64,000 nucleotides of DNA from Acidimicrobiales bacterium mtb01 (GCA_004379135.1 NBNI01000006.1:124001-188000); one strand, 5' to 3'; shown: positions 1-8,999, numbered from the stretch's first letter. Made by a program: numbers and translations. Notes: generated by a model not told the origin, from the sequence alone.

Positions 1-300
1 GCGAATGCCCATCTCGTCGACACGCGCTCGGTGTGCTCCGAAATCGTCGGTCTGGAAGATGAGCATGTATCCGCCGTCGCCGTCACGCTTGGCGAGGTAG
101 CGCTCGGCGGTCGTGTTGTCGGTGATGGGCGCAACCACCTCGAGGAACTGATCGCCCACCGGGATGACCGCGTTGTGCAAGCCGAGCCGGTGGATGTGCG
201 GGTCGTTGTACCCCACGCGCAGCCCGAACACCGCGCACAGATCGTCGACCACCGCATCGCGGTCGCGAGCCACGAGGCAGATCTGACGCAAGCGGATCAC
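1..300 (-). CDS. VOC/glyoxalase-fold protein, N-terminal part
   Basis: The reading frame begins at a GTG whose complement ends at base 300 and runs off the left edge, so only the first 100 residues are visible. The protein opens with MIRLRQICLVARD, a typical first beta strand of a vicinal-oxygen-chelate domain. A second strand around LHNAVIPVGDQFLEVV carries a Glu that in this fold is often a metal ligand. A GGYMLIFQTDD strand follows. The substrate cannot be told. It is divergent from the kinase gene to its right, with about 68 bases between them. ATG starts are absent, so the GTG is chosen on reading frame and domain edge. Confidence 0.7.
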   Translation of the reverse strand, partial: MIRLRQICLVARDRDAVVDDLCAVFGLRVGYNDPHIHRLGLHNAVIPVGDQFLEVVAPITDNTTAERYLAKRDGDGGYMLIFQTDDFGAHRARVDEMGIR

Positions 301-368
301 CCGCCCAGTATGGCCCGGTTCACGCGCCCACTGGGAGGCCTGACGACCCACCGACATACGCTCGCGGC

Positions 369-1460
369 ATGCCGATGATTCCCGAGCAGATCGCCAACAT
401 CACCACCGAGTGGCTGAACGAGGTCCTCGCCACCAACCCCGCGGTGGGACGCATCGCAAACTTCCGTGCCGAACGACTCGGCGAAGGCGTCGGCATCCTC
501 GGCGAACTCGCGCGGCTCCACCTCACCTACGCCCCCGGCGAATCGGGCCCGGCGACGATGATCGCCAAGTGCCAATCGCCGGCACCCGAGAATCGCTTCC
601 TCGGTGAGGTGATGGGGTTCTACTTGCGCGAGGTCAACTTCTACAAAGAAGTCGCCACGTCACTCGACATCCGCGTGCCGCTTCCGTACCACGCCGACTC
701 CGGCGCCAACGGTCTGCCGTTCATCCTTCTCATCGAGGAGATCGTCGGCGCGCGCTGCCCCGACCAGATCACCGGCATCACCATCGATGAGACGCGGCGG
801 ATCATCGACGTCATCGCGCAATTGCATGTGCGTTTCTGGGATTCGCCCGACCTCGAGACCATGACGTGGCTCCCGCCCATGAACAACCCGCTCTACAAGT
901 CGGGCCGCGACATGGCCCTGGCGCGCCTCCCCGAGTTCAAACAGAAGTTCGCCGATCGCGTATCACCGGAGTTCATGGACGTGATCGAACGCGCGTGCAA
1001 CGAGTATCCGAACCTGCTCGATCATCTGGCCGCGCTCGACCACCTCACGTTCACACACACCGACTGCCGCGCCGAGAACTACCTGTTCGGCGGATCGGCC
1101 GGCACCGACACCGTCACCATGATCGACTTCCAACTCTCCACTCGGCACATGGGTCCGTGGGACGTGGCCAATCTCGTGACCGGGTCGCTATCGCCCGAGG
1201 TGCGCCGCACCTGTGAGATGGACCTGCTGCGCCACTACTACGACCGCGTGGTCGCACTCGGCGTGAAGAACTACTCGTTCGAACGCTGCTACCTCGATTA
1301 CAAGCGCAGCCTGCTGCAGTTGTGCACGGCTCAGGTGATCACGAGCGATCTGCAAGGCGGAAACGAGCGCGGAACGATTCTGTTGGAAAACCTGCATATT
1401 CGGCCCGTTCTCGCCGCCGAGGAGCACGGCGTGGGCGAGCTTCTCGACGAATTCTGCTGA
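369..1460 (+). CDS. CHK/aminoglycoside-type small-molecule kinase
   Basis: This is a 363-residue phosphotransferase of the APH/CHK (ecdysteroid-kinase-like) superfamily. It shows the Brenner loop HTDCRAENYLF (catalytic Asp and metal-binding Asn) and, about 20 residues later, MIDFQLS, equivalent to the kinase DFG motif. An IAKCQ segment near residue 60 probably holds the ATP-binding Lys. The GPWDVANLV segment is typical of CHK relatives, which are common in actinobacterial lipid and steroid catabolism loci. The substrate is unknown and the name rests on motifs only. The start could also be the second Met two codons later. No strong ribosome-binding site is seen. Confidence 0.85.
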   Translation: MPMIPEQIANITTEWLNEVLATNPAVGRIANFRAERLGEGVGILGELARLHLTYAPGESGPATMIAKCQSPAPENRFLGEVMGFYLREVNFYKEVATSLDIRVPLPYHADSGANGLPFILLIEEIVGARCPDQITGITIDETRRIIDVIAQLHVRFWDSPDLETMTWLPPMNNPLYKSGRDMALARLPEFKQKFADRVSPEFMDVIERACNEYPNLLDHLAALDHLTFTHTDCRAENYLFGGSAGTDTVTMIDFQLSTRHMGPWDVANLVTGSLSPEVRRTCEMDLLRHYYDRVVALGVKNYSFERCYLDYKRSLLQLCTAQVITSDLQGGNERGTILLENLHIRPVLAAEEHGVGELLDEFC

Positions 1461-1595
1461 CACCGGTCACAGCGCGAACACCCGACCGACTTTCGTCATT
1501 GAAACTCGTTACCGTTTGATCCCATCTCGTACTCGACTCGACCCTTCTCGCCGAAAGCGCTCGTCCTCGTCGTTGCTCTGACTCTCGGCATCTCC

Positions 1596-2885
1596 GTGGC
1601 GGGCTTGGGGGCTGACGTCGCTCTGGCCCACAATTCGTACGACTCGAGCTCGCCCGCGGATGGCGAGGTGCTCACCGCGCCACCGGCCGAGTGGGTCGTC
1701 ACCTTCGCCAAAGACGTGCCGCTCGAGTCGGCCTCGGCCGAGATCATCACGGCCGATGGAGTGCGCGCCGATCTCCCGCCCGCGGTGGCCGGCCCGCAGG
1801 CCAACATCATCCGGTTCGCGCTTCCCGCCGCGCTGTCCGGTCCGGTGGGTTTGCGCTGGAAGTTGGTGAGCGAAGACGGTCACGTGGTGTCTGGGCGCGT
1901 GGCGTTCACCATCGATGCGGCGGCGGCCGCGACTCCCGGTGTCGCCGTCACCACACCCGTTGCTGTCGAACCCGTCGCCACACCGCCCAGCTTCGACGAC
2001 ACCAACCCGGCTCCCGAACCCGTGCGCTGGTTCGTTCGCCTCGCGGTCTACGCGGCATTGCTGCTCGCGGGTGGACTCGTGATGAGCGAATTGCTGGTGG
2101 CCCAAGGAACTCTGCGCAGCGCCCGTGGCGGCCTCCTCCTCCGCGTCGCCGGCGGAACACTCGCCGTCGGTTCATTGATCCAACTGCTCGTACTACTGGG
2201 TGACATTCACGGCACCTCGATCTTCGGAGCGATAGGCAAACTCGGTGATGCGTTCGATTCCACCGCACTCGGCATGACGACTCTTCGTATGCTCGCCAGC
2301 CTCGCGATTCTGTGGGCCGCCTTCACACGCGTCGATGAAGCCGACGAGGAACGCGTCTCGAAGTTGCTGATCGGCCTGCTCGGAATCTTCGCACTCGGTC
2401 TCGCGTACACCAGCCACTCGCGTTCGCGCGCCTGGCCGGTGCTCGGCGTTCCGGCCGACTTGGCCCACACGGCTGCGGTGGCCGTCTGGTTGGGTGGACT
2501 CGCCGTGCTCGTGTCCGTGGTCGTACCGTTGGTCGACGACCGCGATGCGCTCGAATCGTTCCGACGCTTCGGCCGCGCCGCCACGGTTGCGGTGCCAGTG
2601 ATCGTCGGCACCGGCGTGGTGCAGACTCTCCGCCTCCACGGCGGCATCACCACTCTCTTCTCGCAGAGCCACGGCCGACTGCTGCTCGTGAAGTTGCTGG
2701 TGGTCGTCGCGATGCTCGCGGTGGCCAACAAGAGTCGTCAACTCAATCTGCGTCGACTCGCCGACGAACCGGCACGCATCGCATCGCGTCGCCGTCAATT
2801 GACGCAAGCCGGCCTCACCGAATGCGCCATCGGCGGAGTGATCGTTGCCCTCACCGCCGCACTCGTCACGTCGAATTTCGGATGA
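1596..2885 (+). CDS. copCD: CopC-CopD fusion copper resistance protein
   Basis: The N-terminal third is a CopC beta-sandwich: AHNSYDSSSPADGE carries the N-terminal His used for Cu(II), and SEDGHVVSGRVAF a second His. The rest is a CopD-like bundle of about eight membrane helices, so the protein should bind copper outside and move it through the membrane. GTG 1596 is the only canonical start in frame, yet it falls inside what reads as a signal peptide: upstream codons 1545-1595 encode a basic stretch followed by VLVVALTLGIS. The frame is open back to a stop at 1500 with no ATG, GTG or TTG. Translation may begin at a non-canonical codon such as ATC 1524. The stop overlaps the next gene by ATGA. 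Confidence 0.87.
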   Translation: MAGLGADVALAHNSYDSSSPADGEVLTAPPAEWVVTFAKDVPLESASAEIITADGVRADLPPAVAGPQANIIRFALPAALSGPVGLRWKLVSEDGHVVSGRVAFTIDAAAAATPGVAVTTPVAVEPVATPPSFDDTNPAPEPVRWFVRLAVYAALLLAGGLVMSELLVAQGTLRSARGGLLLRVAGGTLAVGSLIQLLVLLGDIHGTSIFGAIGKLGDAFDSTALGMTTLRMLASLAILWAAFTRVDEADEERVSKLLIGLLGIFALGLAYTSHSRSRAWPVLGVPADLAHTAAVAVWLGGLAVLVSVVVPLVDDRDALESFRRFGRAATVAVPVIVGTGVVQTLRLHGGITTLFSQSHGRLLLVKLLVVVAMLAVANKSRQLNLRRLADEPARIASRRRQLTQAGLTECAIGGVIVALTAALVTSNFG

Positions 2886-3433
2886 ACACGGAAAGTATGC
2901 TCATGCGCACGCGACTCACTCCCCTCATCGGAATCACACTCGCCCTCGCCGCCTGCGGCGGGTCCGGCGACAGCGTCGATGCCGACGTGATGTTCGCCCA
3001 GATGATGATTCCGCATCACGAACAGGCCATCGAGTTGGCCGACATCGCCCTCGACCCGACGGTCGGCGCTGGGCCAGAAGTACTCGAACTGGCCGCCCAG
3101 ATCAAGGCCGCGCAGGATCCCGAGGTCGAGATGATGACATCGATGCTTCAGGCGTGGGGTGAACCCACATACCTCGACGAGGGCATGGACCACAGTTCGA
3201 TGATGAGCGGCATGGTGCCGGCTGACGACATGGCCGAACTCGAGTCGCTGCGCGGCGCCGACTTCGACGCCGCCTGGTTGAAGGCGATGATCGGCCACCA
3301 CGAAGGTGCGATCGACATGGCGAACGATGTGATCGAAAAGGGTGACGACAAGGCCACGACCGACCTGGCCCGGAAGATCATCGACGGTCAGAGCGCCGAA
3401 ATCGAGCGGATGAAAGCGCTCCTCGGCGAATAG
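2882..3433 (+). CDS. DUF305 lipoprotein
   Basis: This short exported protein has a lipoprotein signal ending in LALAAC followed by GGSGDS. It has two copies of the DUF305 metal-site motif, MIPHHEQAIELA and MIGHHEGAIDMA, and a Met-rich loop (MDHSSMMSGM) between them. DUF305 proteins often sit with copper resistance genes, and here it overlaps copCD by four bases, which points to a role in periplasmic copper handling (inference). Starts at 2882, 2897 or 2903 are possible. The GGAAAG at 2890 best serves ATG 2903, whereas ATG 2882 gives the ATGA overlap. Confidence 0.87.
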   Translation: MNTESMLMRTRLTPLIGITLALAACGGSGDSVDADVMFAQMMIPHHEQAIELADIALDPTVGAGPEVLELAAQIKAAQDPEVEMMTSMLQAWGEPTYLDEGMDHSSMMSGMVPADDMAELESLRGADFDAAWLKAMIGHHEGAIDMANDVIEKGDDKATTDLARKIIDGQSAEIERMKALLGE

Positions 3434-3497
3434 CCGACCTCCCCTGGATACCGCGCGGAGGCGGTAGTACTTTCGGCATCGCACAGGGGGGTGCCAC

Positions 3498-5237
3498 ATG
3501 AATCAGCGCTATTACGTCACCGACACCGATCTCTCCACGCGGTTCCCGATCTACACCCGCGCCAACGTGGGCGAGGTGTTCCCCGATCCGGTCACGCCGC
3601 TCACGAGCGACACCGCGCTCTATCTCGCCGAGATGGGTTGGCGTGACGCGTGGGTACGCATGGGCGCGTTCGAATACTCCGAGTTCCCCGACGACACGTT
3701 CTGCCAGTTGGGTGTGGTCGGCGGCTACTGCTACCTCAATGCCTCGATCATCCGACTCTTCGGCGAACGCGCGCCGGGTCTCTCGTGGGAAGCGATGGAT
3801 CAGCAGTTCTTCGGAGCACAACCCGGCATTCCGCCCTACGAGAAGATGGCCGGCGACGAACGACCCGATCTCACAGTCAAGATCGGCGAGACCTTCGGCT
3901 GGGTTCTCTCCAAGACCTCGCTCGATCAACTCGACGAACTCACGGCCGATCGCAACGAATCGATCCGAATCGCGTCCGAGCGTCCCGACCTCTCGGCGAT
4001 GAGCGACCTCGATCTGTGGCGGCGCTACGAGCAGTTGACGGTTCTGCACCGCCGGTACTTCGCTCAGCACCTCTTCACCACCTACATGGCCACCGTGCCG
4101 CTCGGCATCATCTCGGCCGTTGCCACCGCGGTGGGCCGTCCCGACCTGATCATGCCGATCATCTCGGGCATCGGCGAGGTCGATTCGGCCGCGCCGAGCC
4201 AGGCGATGTGGGACATGGGCCGCCAGGTGGCCGATTCGAAGACTCTCACCAAGCAGTTCGACAAGGGTGTGAGCGGCTTGCTCGACCGTCTGCAGAAGAA
4301 GTCGAAGAAGCGCAAGGTGCGCGCTTTCCTGTCGGCGTTCGACGACTTCATCACCGACTTCGGTTCGCGCGGCCCCAACGAGTGGGAGGCGCGGTCACCA
4401 ACGTGGGAGACGCGCCCCGAACTCGCGCTCTCGGCCATCGAGCGCATGCGCCTGGCTTCCGACGACCTCAACCCGCGCGATCAGAACGCCAAGCGGGCGC
4501 GCGATCGCGAGATCGCCAGCAAGACCCTTCTCGACATGGTGGCCGCCGATCCCGAGGCCCACGGCCAGTTGTCGGCCGGCATCGGCGCCTCGCGGGCCTG
4601 GCTGCCGGCGCGCGAGCGCACCAAGACCAACAACATCCGCATCATCCACGAGATGCGCATGCCGATGCGCGAGTTGGGTCGACGCATGGTCGAGCGTGGT
4701 GCGTTCGACGAGATCGAGGATTTCGGATTCGTGCGCGCGAGCGAGATCGATCAACTGCTCGACGACCCGCACTCCCTCACCGACACCATCCGTGTGCGTC
4801 GGGTGGAGTACGAGGCGTTGGAGAAGAAGGACCCGCAGTTCGTGTTCGTTGGTGAGGCATCCGATCCCGGAACGTGGCCATCGCGCGATGGCGGCGAAGT
4901 CACCAAGCTGGCGAGCGGAGAATCTCTGCAGGGTATGCCCGGCTGTCCGGGTTCGGCCACCGGTCGGGCGCGGGTAATTCTCGACAGCAACGATCCCACG
5001 GCACTCGAGCCGGGTGACATCCTGGTGGCGCCGATCACCGACCCGTCGTGGACGCCGTTGTTCGTGCCGGCGGCCGCGGTGGTGGTGGACGTGGGTGCTC
5101 CGCTCAGTCACGCGATCATCGTGAGCCGCGAGTTGGGCATTCCGTGCGTGATCTCGGCGACGGGTGGAACGCGGCGGATTCCGGACGGTGCGATGGTGCG
5201 CGTCGACGGCGACACCGGCCTCGTCACCATCCTCTGA
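3498..5237 (+). CDS. PEP-utilising enzyme mobile-domain protein without ATP-grasp domain
   Basis: The 579-residue protein ends in the swivelling phospho-histidine domain of the PEP synthase / PPDK / rifampin phosphotransferase family. GAPLSHAIIVSRELGIP contains the His that is phosphorylated in that family. The preceding 450 residues are mostly helical and match the central part of rifampin-phosphotransferase-like proteins. There is no N-terminal ATP-grasp domain with its nucleotide loops, so it cannot be a complete PEP synthase. It may work with a separate ATP-binding partner or be a structural relative; no partner is encoded next to it. ATG 3498 follows a strong AGGGGGG. Confidence 0.75.
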   Translation: MNQRYYVTDTDLSTRFPIYTRANVGEVFPDPVTPLTSDTALYLAEMGWRDAWVRMGAFEYSEFPDDTFCQLGVVGGYCYLNASIIRLFGERAPGLSWEAMDQQFFGAQPGIPPYEKMAGDERPDLTVKIGETFGWVLSKTSLDQLDELTADRNESIRIASERPDLSAMSDLDLWRRYEQLTVLHRRYFAQHLFTTYMATVPLGIISAVATAVGRPDLIMPIISGIGEVDSAAPSQAMWDMGRQVADSKTLTKQFDKGVSGLLDRLQKKSKKRKVRAFLSAFDDFITDFGSRGPNEWEARSPTWETRPELALSAIERMRLASDDLNPRDQNAKRARDREIASKTLLDMVAADPEAHGQLSAGIGASRAWLPARERTKTNNIRIIHEMRMPMRELGRRMVERGAFDEIEDFGFVRASEIDQLLDDPHSLTDTIRVRRVEYEALEKKDPQFVFVGEASDPGTWPSRDGGEVTKLASGESLQGMPGCPGSATGRARVILDSNDPTALEPGDILVAPITDPSWTPLFVPAAAVVVDVGAPLSHAIIVSRELGIPCVISATGGTRRIPDGAMVRVDGDTGLVTIL

Positions 5238-5241
5238 CCCC

Positions 5242-5284
5242 TTGGGCGCGAAACCATGCCAATTCTGGCATGTCTGACGCCCAT
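5242..5284. repeat. Palindromic stop-proximal element, family 1 copy A
   Basis: An outer stem TTGGGCG / CGCCCA encloses an asymmetric internal loop containing CGAAAC and an inner stem CATGCCA / TGGCATG with a short loop. It lies 4 bases after the stop of the upstream plus-strand gene and 4 bases before the stop of the minus-strand MFS gene. Here it probably acts as a bidirectional terminator. Five related copies occur up to 17.4 kb. Confidence 0.85.
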
Positions 5285-5288
5285 TAAC

Positions 5289-6587
5289 TCAGTTCGCGGG
5301 AACAGGCTTCTCGAACAGAGGACGTAACGCCGCAGCCCCCGCGAGCAGACACGCGAGCACGAGCGCGAACGTCGACAACACGTGATAGCCGACAGCCTTG
5401 CGGATGAAACCGCTGGAGAAGCCGGCCAATCCACCCAACAGACTCATCGACATGTCGGCCGCACCTTGCACCGACACGCGCACGCGATCGCTCACTGAAT
5501 CGATGAGAAGACTCGATCCGCCGATGAGACCGAAGCTCCAGCCGATGCCGAGCAACCACAGCGCCGGGAACAGGAGCAAGTAGTCGTCGCCGGCGAGTGC
5601 CGACAATGCGGTGGCGGCGGCCAGAAGCACTCCGCCCACCTGGATCGTGCGGATGCGGCCGTGTTCATCGCTGAATCGCCCAACCCATGGGCTGAACGCG
5701 TACATCCCGGCGATGTGCAGCGAGATGACGTACGAACTCACGGTCTCGTGACCGTGAGCCTTGAGATGGACCGGTGTCATGGTCATCACGGCCACCATGG
5801 TCATCTGCGAGATGATCATCGACGCCACCGCCAGCGTTCCCTGCCGCGTGGCGAACACCGCCGCGAGCGCCTCGCGCAGATTGATGGGCGCCACCTGGCC
5901 GATCGGTTGTCCCGACAGTTCGCGCGCCAACACGAGCGGGTCGGGTTTGAGGCGCACCCACGCATTGCCGAGCGACACCAGGAAGAACACCGCCGAGAAG
6001 AACCACGGCCCGGTGTACTTGTTCCAGTCGAACCACGCTTCGCCGGCGGCCTGCGCCGGCAACACGAGGATCGGGCCGAACACCGCCCCGAACGTGGAAG
6101 CGAAGAGGATGCGACTCATCGCGGCACCGCGTTGATCGGGCGGCGCCAGGTCGGTGGCGGCGTAGCGCGACAGCAGGTTCGAGGCCTGACCGCTTCCGTA
6201 AACGAACAGGCCGACGAGGAAGATGGCGAGGGTCTTCGTCTCGGCGCCTATTGCAGCCACGAATCCGCCAACGATCGCCAGTGCGTAGCCGAGGCGCAGG
6301 CCGTCGCGCCGTCCGCGCTTGGCCATCAGACGCGAGAGGTACTGCGACATGAACGCGGTACCGATGGTGACGGTCGCGGTGGCGATCCCGCCCCACGGCG
6401 TGTCCTGGCCGAGGATGCGCTGGATGACGAAGGCGCCCACGGTGATCGCAGACGCCAACGCAGCGGCCGCGGCCAGTTGGCCGAGGATCAGGACCCGGAC
6501 TGTCCGACGTTGAATCGCAACGATGTCGATACCGACCAGCCTGCCAGACCTGGGCTTCTTGGGCGTCAGACATGCCAGAAATGGCAC
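5289..6587 (-). CDS. MFS transporter
   Basis: A 12-helix major facilitator. TM1 begins at VRVLILGQLAAAAALASA. The loop between helices 2 and 3 reads LSRLMAKRGRRDGLRLG, the MFS motif A region. Residues around SFGLIGGSSLLIDSVSDRVR and MYAFSPWVGRFSDEHGR mark the second half. The substrate is unknown. The only canonical start upstream of TM1 is GTG 6587, and that codon lies inside palindromic element B. The element therefore supplies the first 12 or so codons, unless a CTG at about 6539 is used. Downstream the gene is bounded by element A. Confidence 0.85.
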   Translation of the reverse strand: MPFLACLTPKKPRSGRLVGIDIVAIQRRTVRVLILGQLAAAAALASAITVGAFVIQRILGQDTPWGGIATATVTIGTAFMSQYLSRLMAKRGRRDGLRLGYALAIVGGFVAAIGAETKTLAIFLVGLFVYGSGQASNLLSRYAATDLAPPDQRGAAMSRILFASTFGAVFGPILVLPAQAAGEAWFDWNKYTGPWFFSAVFFLVSLGNAWVRLKPDPLVLARELSGQPIGQVAPINLREALAAVFATRQGTLAVASMIISQMTMVAVMTMTPVHLKAHGHETVSSYVISLHIAGMYAFSPWVGRFSDEHGRIRTIQVGGVLLAAATALSALAGDDYLLLFPALWLLGIGWSFGLIGGSSLLIDSVSDRVRVSVQGAADMSMSLLGGLAGFSSGFIRKAVGYHVLSTFALVLACLLAGAAALRPLFEKPVPAN

Positions 6588-6601
6588 GGTTTCGCGCCCA
6601 A
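6559..6601 (-). repeat. Palindromic stop-proximal element, family 1 copy B
   Basis: Read on the minus strand it begins TTGGGCGCGAAACC, then an inner stem with a TTTC loop, and ends in CGCCCAA. It starts 5 bases after the stop of the alpha/beta hydrolase gene and contains the apparent GTG start (6587) of the MFS gene that follows. Confidence 0.85.
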
Positions 6602-6606
6602 CAGGG

Positions 6607-7380
6607 TCAGTTCAGGGCGGAGGCGGCGATCGAGGCAACGGCGCTCGGGTCGTCCCACTCGGCCAGGTGACCGGCTCCGTTCACCACGTGTCGCCCGCGC
6701 ACATCTCGTAAGCACGCGGCGAACGAATCGGCGTAACTCGGATCGATGATCTGATCATCGCTCCCCCACACCAACGTGACCGGACACGACACGCGATGAA
6801 TTCGTTGCGACAGACCGAACTCGGGAAGCGGCCACACCAAACTCGCGGTCGCGGTGCGCGCGGTGTAGCGCTGGATGGTCGCGTCCACCAATGCGTCTCC
6901 CGACTCGTGATCCTCGAAGAACAGCGCGGTCGTCGTGGGATCCTTCGTAAGCAACGCGCGTTGACCGCTCAATGTGGTGGAGAACGGATCGGCCACCGGA
7001 AGGTCGTCGCGCCACAACCCAAGCGGCGCCACCAACACGAGTGACGAGAACGCTTCGGGCCTCACCGCCGCGAGTTCGAGCGCGAGCATCGCACCCGTGG
7101 ACGACGCGACCATCGGCGCACCGGCCAGACCCGCAACGTCGATGATCTCCGACAGCGCGAACACCCAGTCGTGGATGTTGCGAATGTCGTCCGACGGCGC
7201 GGTGCGCGAGTAACCCGGCAGCGACGGCGCAACCACCTCGAACCCGCGACTCGCCAACTCGGTCACGAAGGGCTGACGCCCTGGCGCGCACACCATGCCG
7301 TGCAAGTAGCCGACGGTGCGTCCCTCACCCTCGCGCCAGATCTCGAGCGACCCGGCCTTCCACTGCGCGAGATCGATCAT
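6607..7380 (-). CDS. Alpha/beta hydrolase
   Basis: A 257-residue single-domain alpha/beta hydrolase. The oxyanion region YLHGM follows strand 3. The nucleophile elbow is VASSTGAM (second Ser). The acid is in WGSDDQIID and the catalytic His in NGAGHLAEW. The ATG at 7380 overlaps the stop of the luciferase-like gene by ATGA, so the two are translationally coupled. The hydrolase probably acts on the oxygenated product of that enzyme or on an ester in the same pathway (inference). Longer in-frame starts would run into the upstream gene. Confidence 0.87.
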   Translation of the reverse strand: MIDLAQWKAGSLEIWREGEGRTVGYLHGMVCAPGRQPFVTELASRGFEVVAPSLPGYSRTAPSDDIRNIHDWVFALSEIIDVAGLAGAPMVASSTGAMLALELAAVRPEAFSSLVLVAPLGLWRDDLPVADPFSTTLSGQRALLTKDPTTTALFFEDHESGDALVDATIQRYTARTATASLVWPLPEFGLSQRIHRVSCPVTLVWGSDDQIIDPSYADSFAACLRDVRGRHVVNGAGHLAEWDDPSAVASIAASALN

Positions 7381-8687
7381 CGAGACACGGTGGGGCGCGG
7401 CGACGGCATGACGCGGTCGGAGGCCGGCAACGGCTGGGGCCACCACTCGTCCTCCCACTCGTCGTCCCACAAGTGACGAATCTGCGGCAACACCTTGGTG
7501 GCCATCAATTCGGTGTTGTGCATCGCGAGATCGCGGCTCATGTTGCCGAAGTGGCAGAGCGACATCACGTGGCCGATGCGCAGCTGCTTGGCCATCTCGA
7601 CGGTCTTCTCGGCCACCTGGTCGGGATTGCCCACGATCACGTAGCCCTTCTCCACCATCTGCTCGAACGACATGTGCGAGGCCGCGCTGAACGACTGCTG
7701 CGCCGCCTTGCGCTCGGCCTTCTTCGCGGCCTGCGCCGCTCGCTCGTTGGCTTCGCGCGCGGCACGCTCGACCATGCCCTCGGCACCGTTGCGCACCGTG
7801 TTGAGCGTCTTGTAACCGGGCGGATCGGCGAAGCCTGGATACACGTGGAGGCAGCGATTGAAGAAGTACTCGGCGGGCTCGCGATACAACTCGATCGCCT
7901 CGGCCTCACTGTCAGCCACGCCGAAGAACTGCGCGAAACCAGCCTGGAACGGATTGGCCGGACGACCCGCGTCTTCCACACACTTCCAGAACCCCTGCAT
8001 GGTCTTGAGCGCGGCTTTGTATCCGAAGTAGCTCAGGTAGAGATACGAGTAGCCGACGCGCGCACACCATTCCCAGGTGTCGACCGAACCGCCACCGGGA
8101 ATCCAAATCGGTGGATGCGGCTTCTGCGCCGGCCGCGGCCAGCAGTTGACGTAGCGCAACTTCGAGTACTTGCCGTTGAACGAGAACACGTCGTCGGCGG
8201 TCCACGCCTTCAAGATGAGTTCGATGCCCTCGTGGTAGCGCTCGCGCAATGTGGCCGGATTGTTGCCGTACGCGTAGAGCGTGTCCATGGGCGTACCCAC
8301 GGGGAAACCTGCCACGAGACGGCCGCCGCTGATGCAATCGAGCATCGCGAACTCCTCGGCCACGCGGATGGGCGGGTTGTAGAGCGCGACCGAATCGCCC
8401 AGAACCACGAGCGCGGCATCGGGGCAGGTACGGGCGAGTGCGGCGGCGATGAGGTTGGGACTCGGCATGAGCCCGTACGCGTTGGAGTGGTGCTCGTTGA
8501 TGCCGACGCCGTCGAAACCGACCGACGCCGCGAACTCGAGTTCGTCGATGTACTCGTTGTACATGCGATGGCCGACGCGCGCATCGAAGAGAGCCGGATC
8601 GATGTCGACCCACACGGAACGGTGCTCATCGGTGAAGTCGTCGGGCAACTCCGGATATGGCATGAGATGGAACCAGATGGTCTTCAC
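7377..8687 (-). CDS. LLM-class flavin-dependent oxidoreductase
   Basis: A luciferase-like TIM-barrel monooxygenase, about 436 residues. Typical segments are GFDGVGINEHH near the N-terminus, LGDSVALYNPPIRVAEE, GGRLVAGFPVG and the phosphate-binding PIWIPGGGS. This family uses reduced FMN or F420; the choice cannot be made from sequence alone. An Ala/Lys-rich helix (residues about 310-345) is inserted before the C-terminal helix. GTG 8687 is preferred over GTG 8693 because GGGGGAGG then lies at proper spacing. The stop overlaps the hydrolase start. Confidence 0.88.
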   Translation of the reverse strand: MKTIWFHLMPYPELPDDFTDEHRSVWVDIDPALFDARVGHRMYNEYIDELEFAASVGFDGVGINEHHSNAYGLMPSPNLIAAALARTCPDAALVVLGDSVALYNPPIRVAEEFAMLDCISGGRLVAGFPVGTPMDTLYAYGNNPATLRERYHEGIELILKAWTADDVFSFNGKYSKLRYVNCWPRPAQKPHPPIWIPGGGSVDTWEWCARVGYSYLYLSYFGYKAALKTMQGFWKCVEDAGRPANPFQAGFAQFFGVADSEAEAIELYREPAEYFFNRCLHVYPGFADPPGYKTLNTVRNGAEGMVERAAREANERAAQAAKKAERKAAQQSFSAASHMSFEQMVEKGYVIVGNPDQVAEKTVEMAKQLRIGHVMSLCHFGNMSRDLAMHNTELMATKVLPQIRHLWDDEWEDEWWPQPLPASDRVMPSPRPTVSR

Positions 8688-8738
8688 GCGCACCTCCCCC
8701 CGGTCGTGCCTGCGCCCCCAACCTTAGACCCACCCCAC

Positions 8739-8781
8739 TTGGGCGCGAAACCATGCCACTTCTGGCATGCCTGACGCCCAA
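8739..8781 (+). repeat. Palindromic stop-proximal element, family 1 copy C
   Basis: The same architecture as copy A with a CTTC inner loop and a perfect TTGGGCG / CGCCCAA outer stem. It begins about 50 bases upstream of the luciferase-like gene and ends 5 bases from the stop of the small gene 8787-8999. Confidence 0.85.
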
Positions 8782-8786
8782 GCCGC

Positions 8787-8999
8787 TCAGGCCGGAGCGA
8801 GGCAGTCGTGGATGGCGAGGTGATGTACCTGGCCGGGAAACTCAGCCTCGAGCGACTTGCGCGCACGAGCGACCGCGCCCTCACGAGACTCAGCAGAAAC
8901 CGAGAGTCGGACCTCTGGAATCTGAGCCGACCACACGGACTCAGCGCCTACCAATTCGTTCCACACGTAGAGATTCAGCGTATTCACGTCGTGCCTCAT
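8787..8999 (-). CDS. Small HicB-like-fold hypothetical protein
   Basis: A 70-residue protein. ATG 8999 follows GAGGATTACT, an acceptable ribosome-binding site. The middle reads VWSAQIPEVRLSVSAESREGAV, which resembles the beta-strand plus helix of HicB-type antitoxins or other small partial RNase H-like folds, but no toxin partner is next to it. Just upstream (minus strand, about 8998-9049) another frame encodes IKDIGLSEEDARGLL and ends by an ATGA overlap with this start, yet it lacks a canonical start. This may be the remnant of a partner gene cut off by element D. Confidence 0.6.
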   Translation of the reverse strand: MRHDVNTLNLYVWNELVGAESVWSAQIPEVRLSVSAESREGAVARARKSLEAEFPGQVHHLAIHDCLAPA

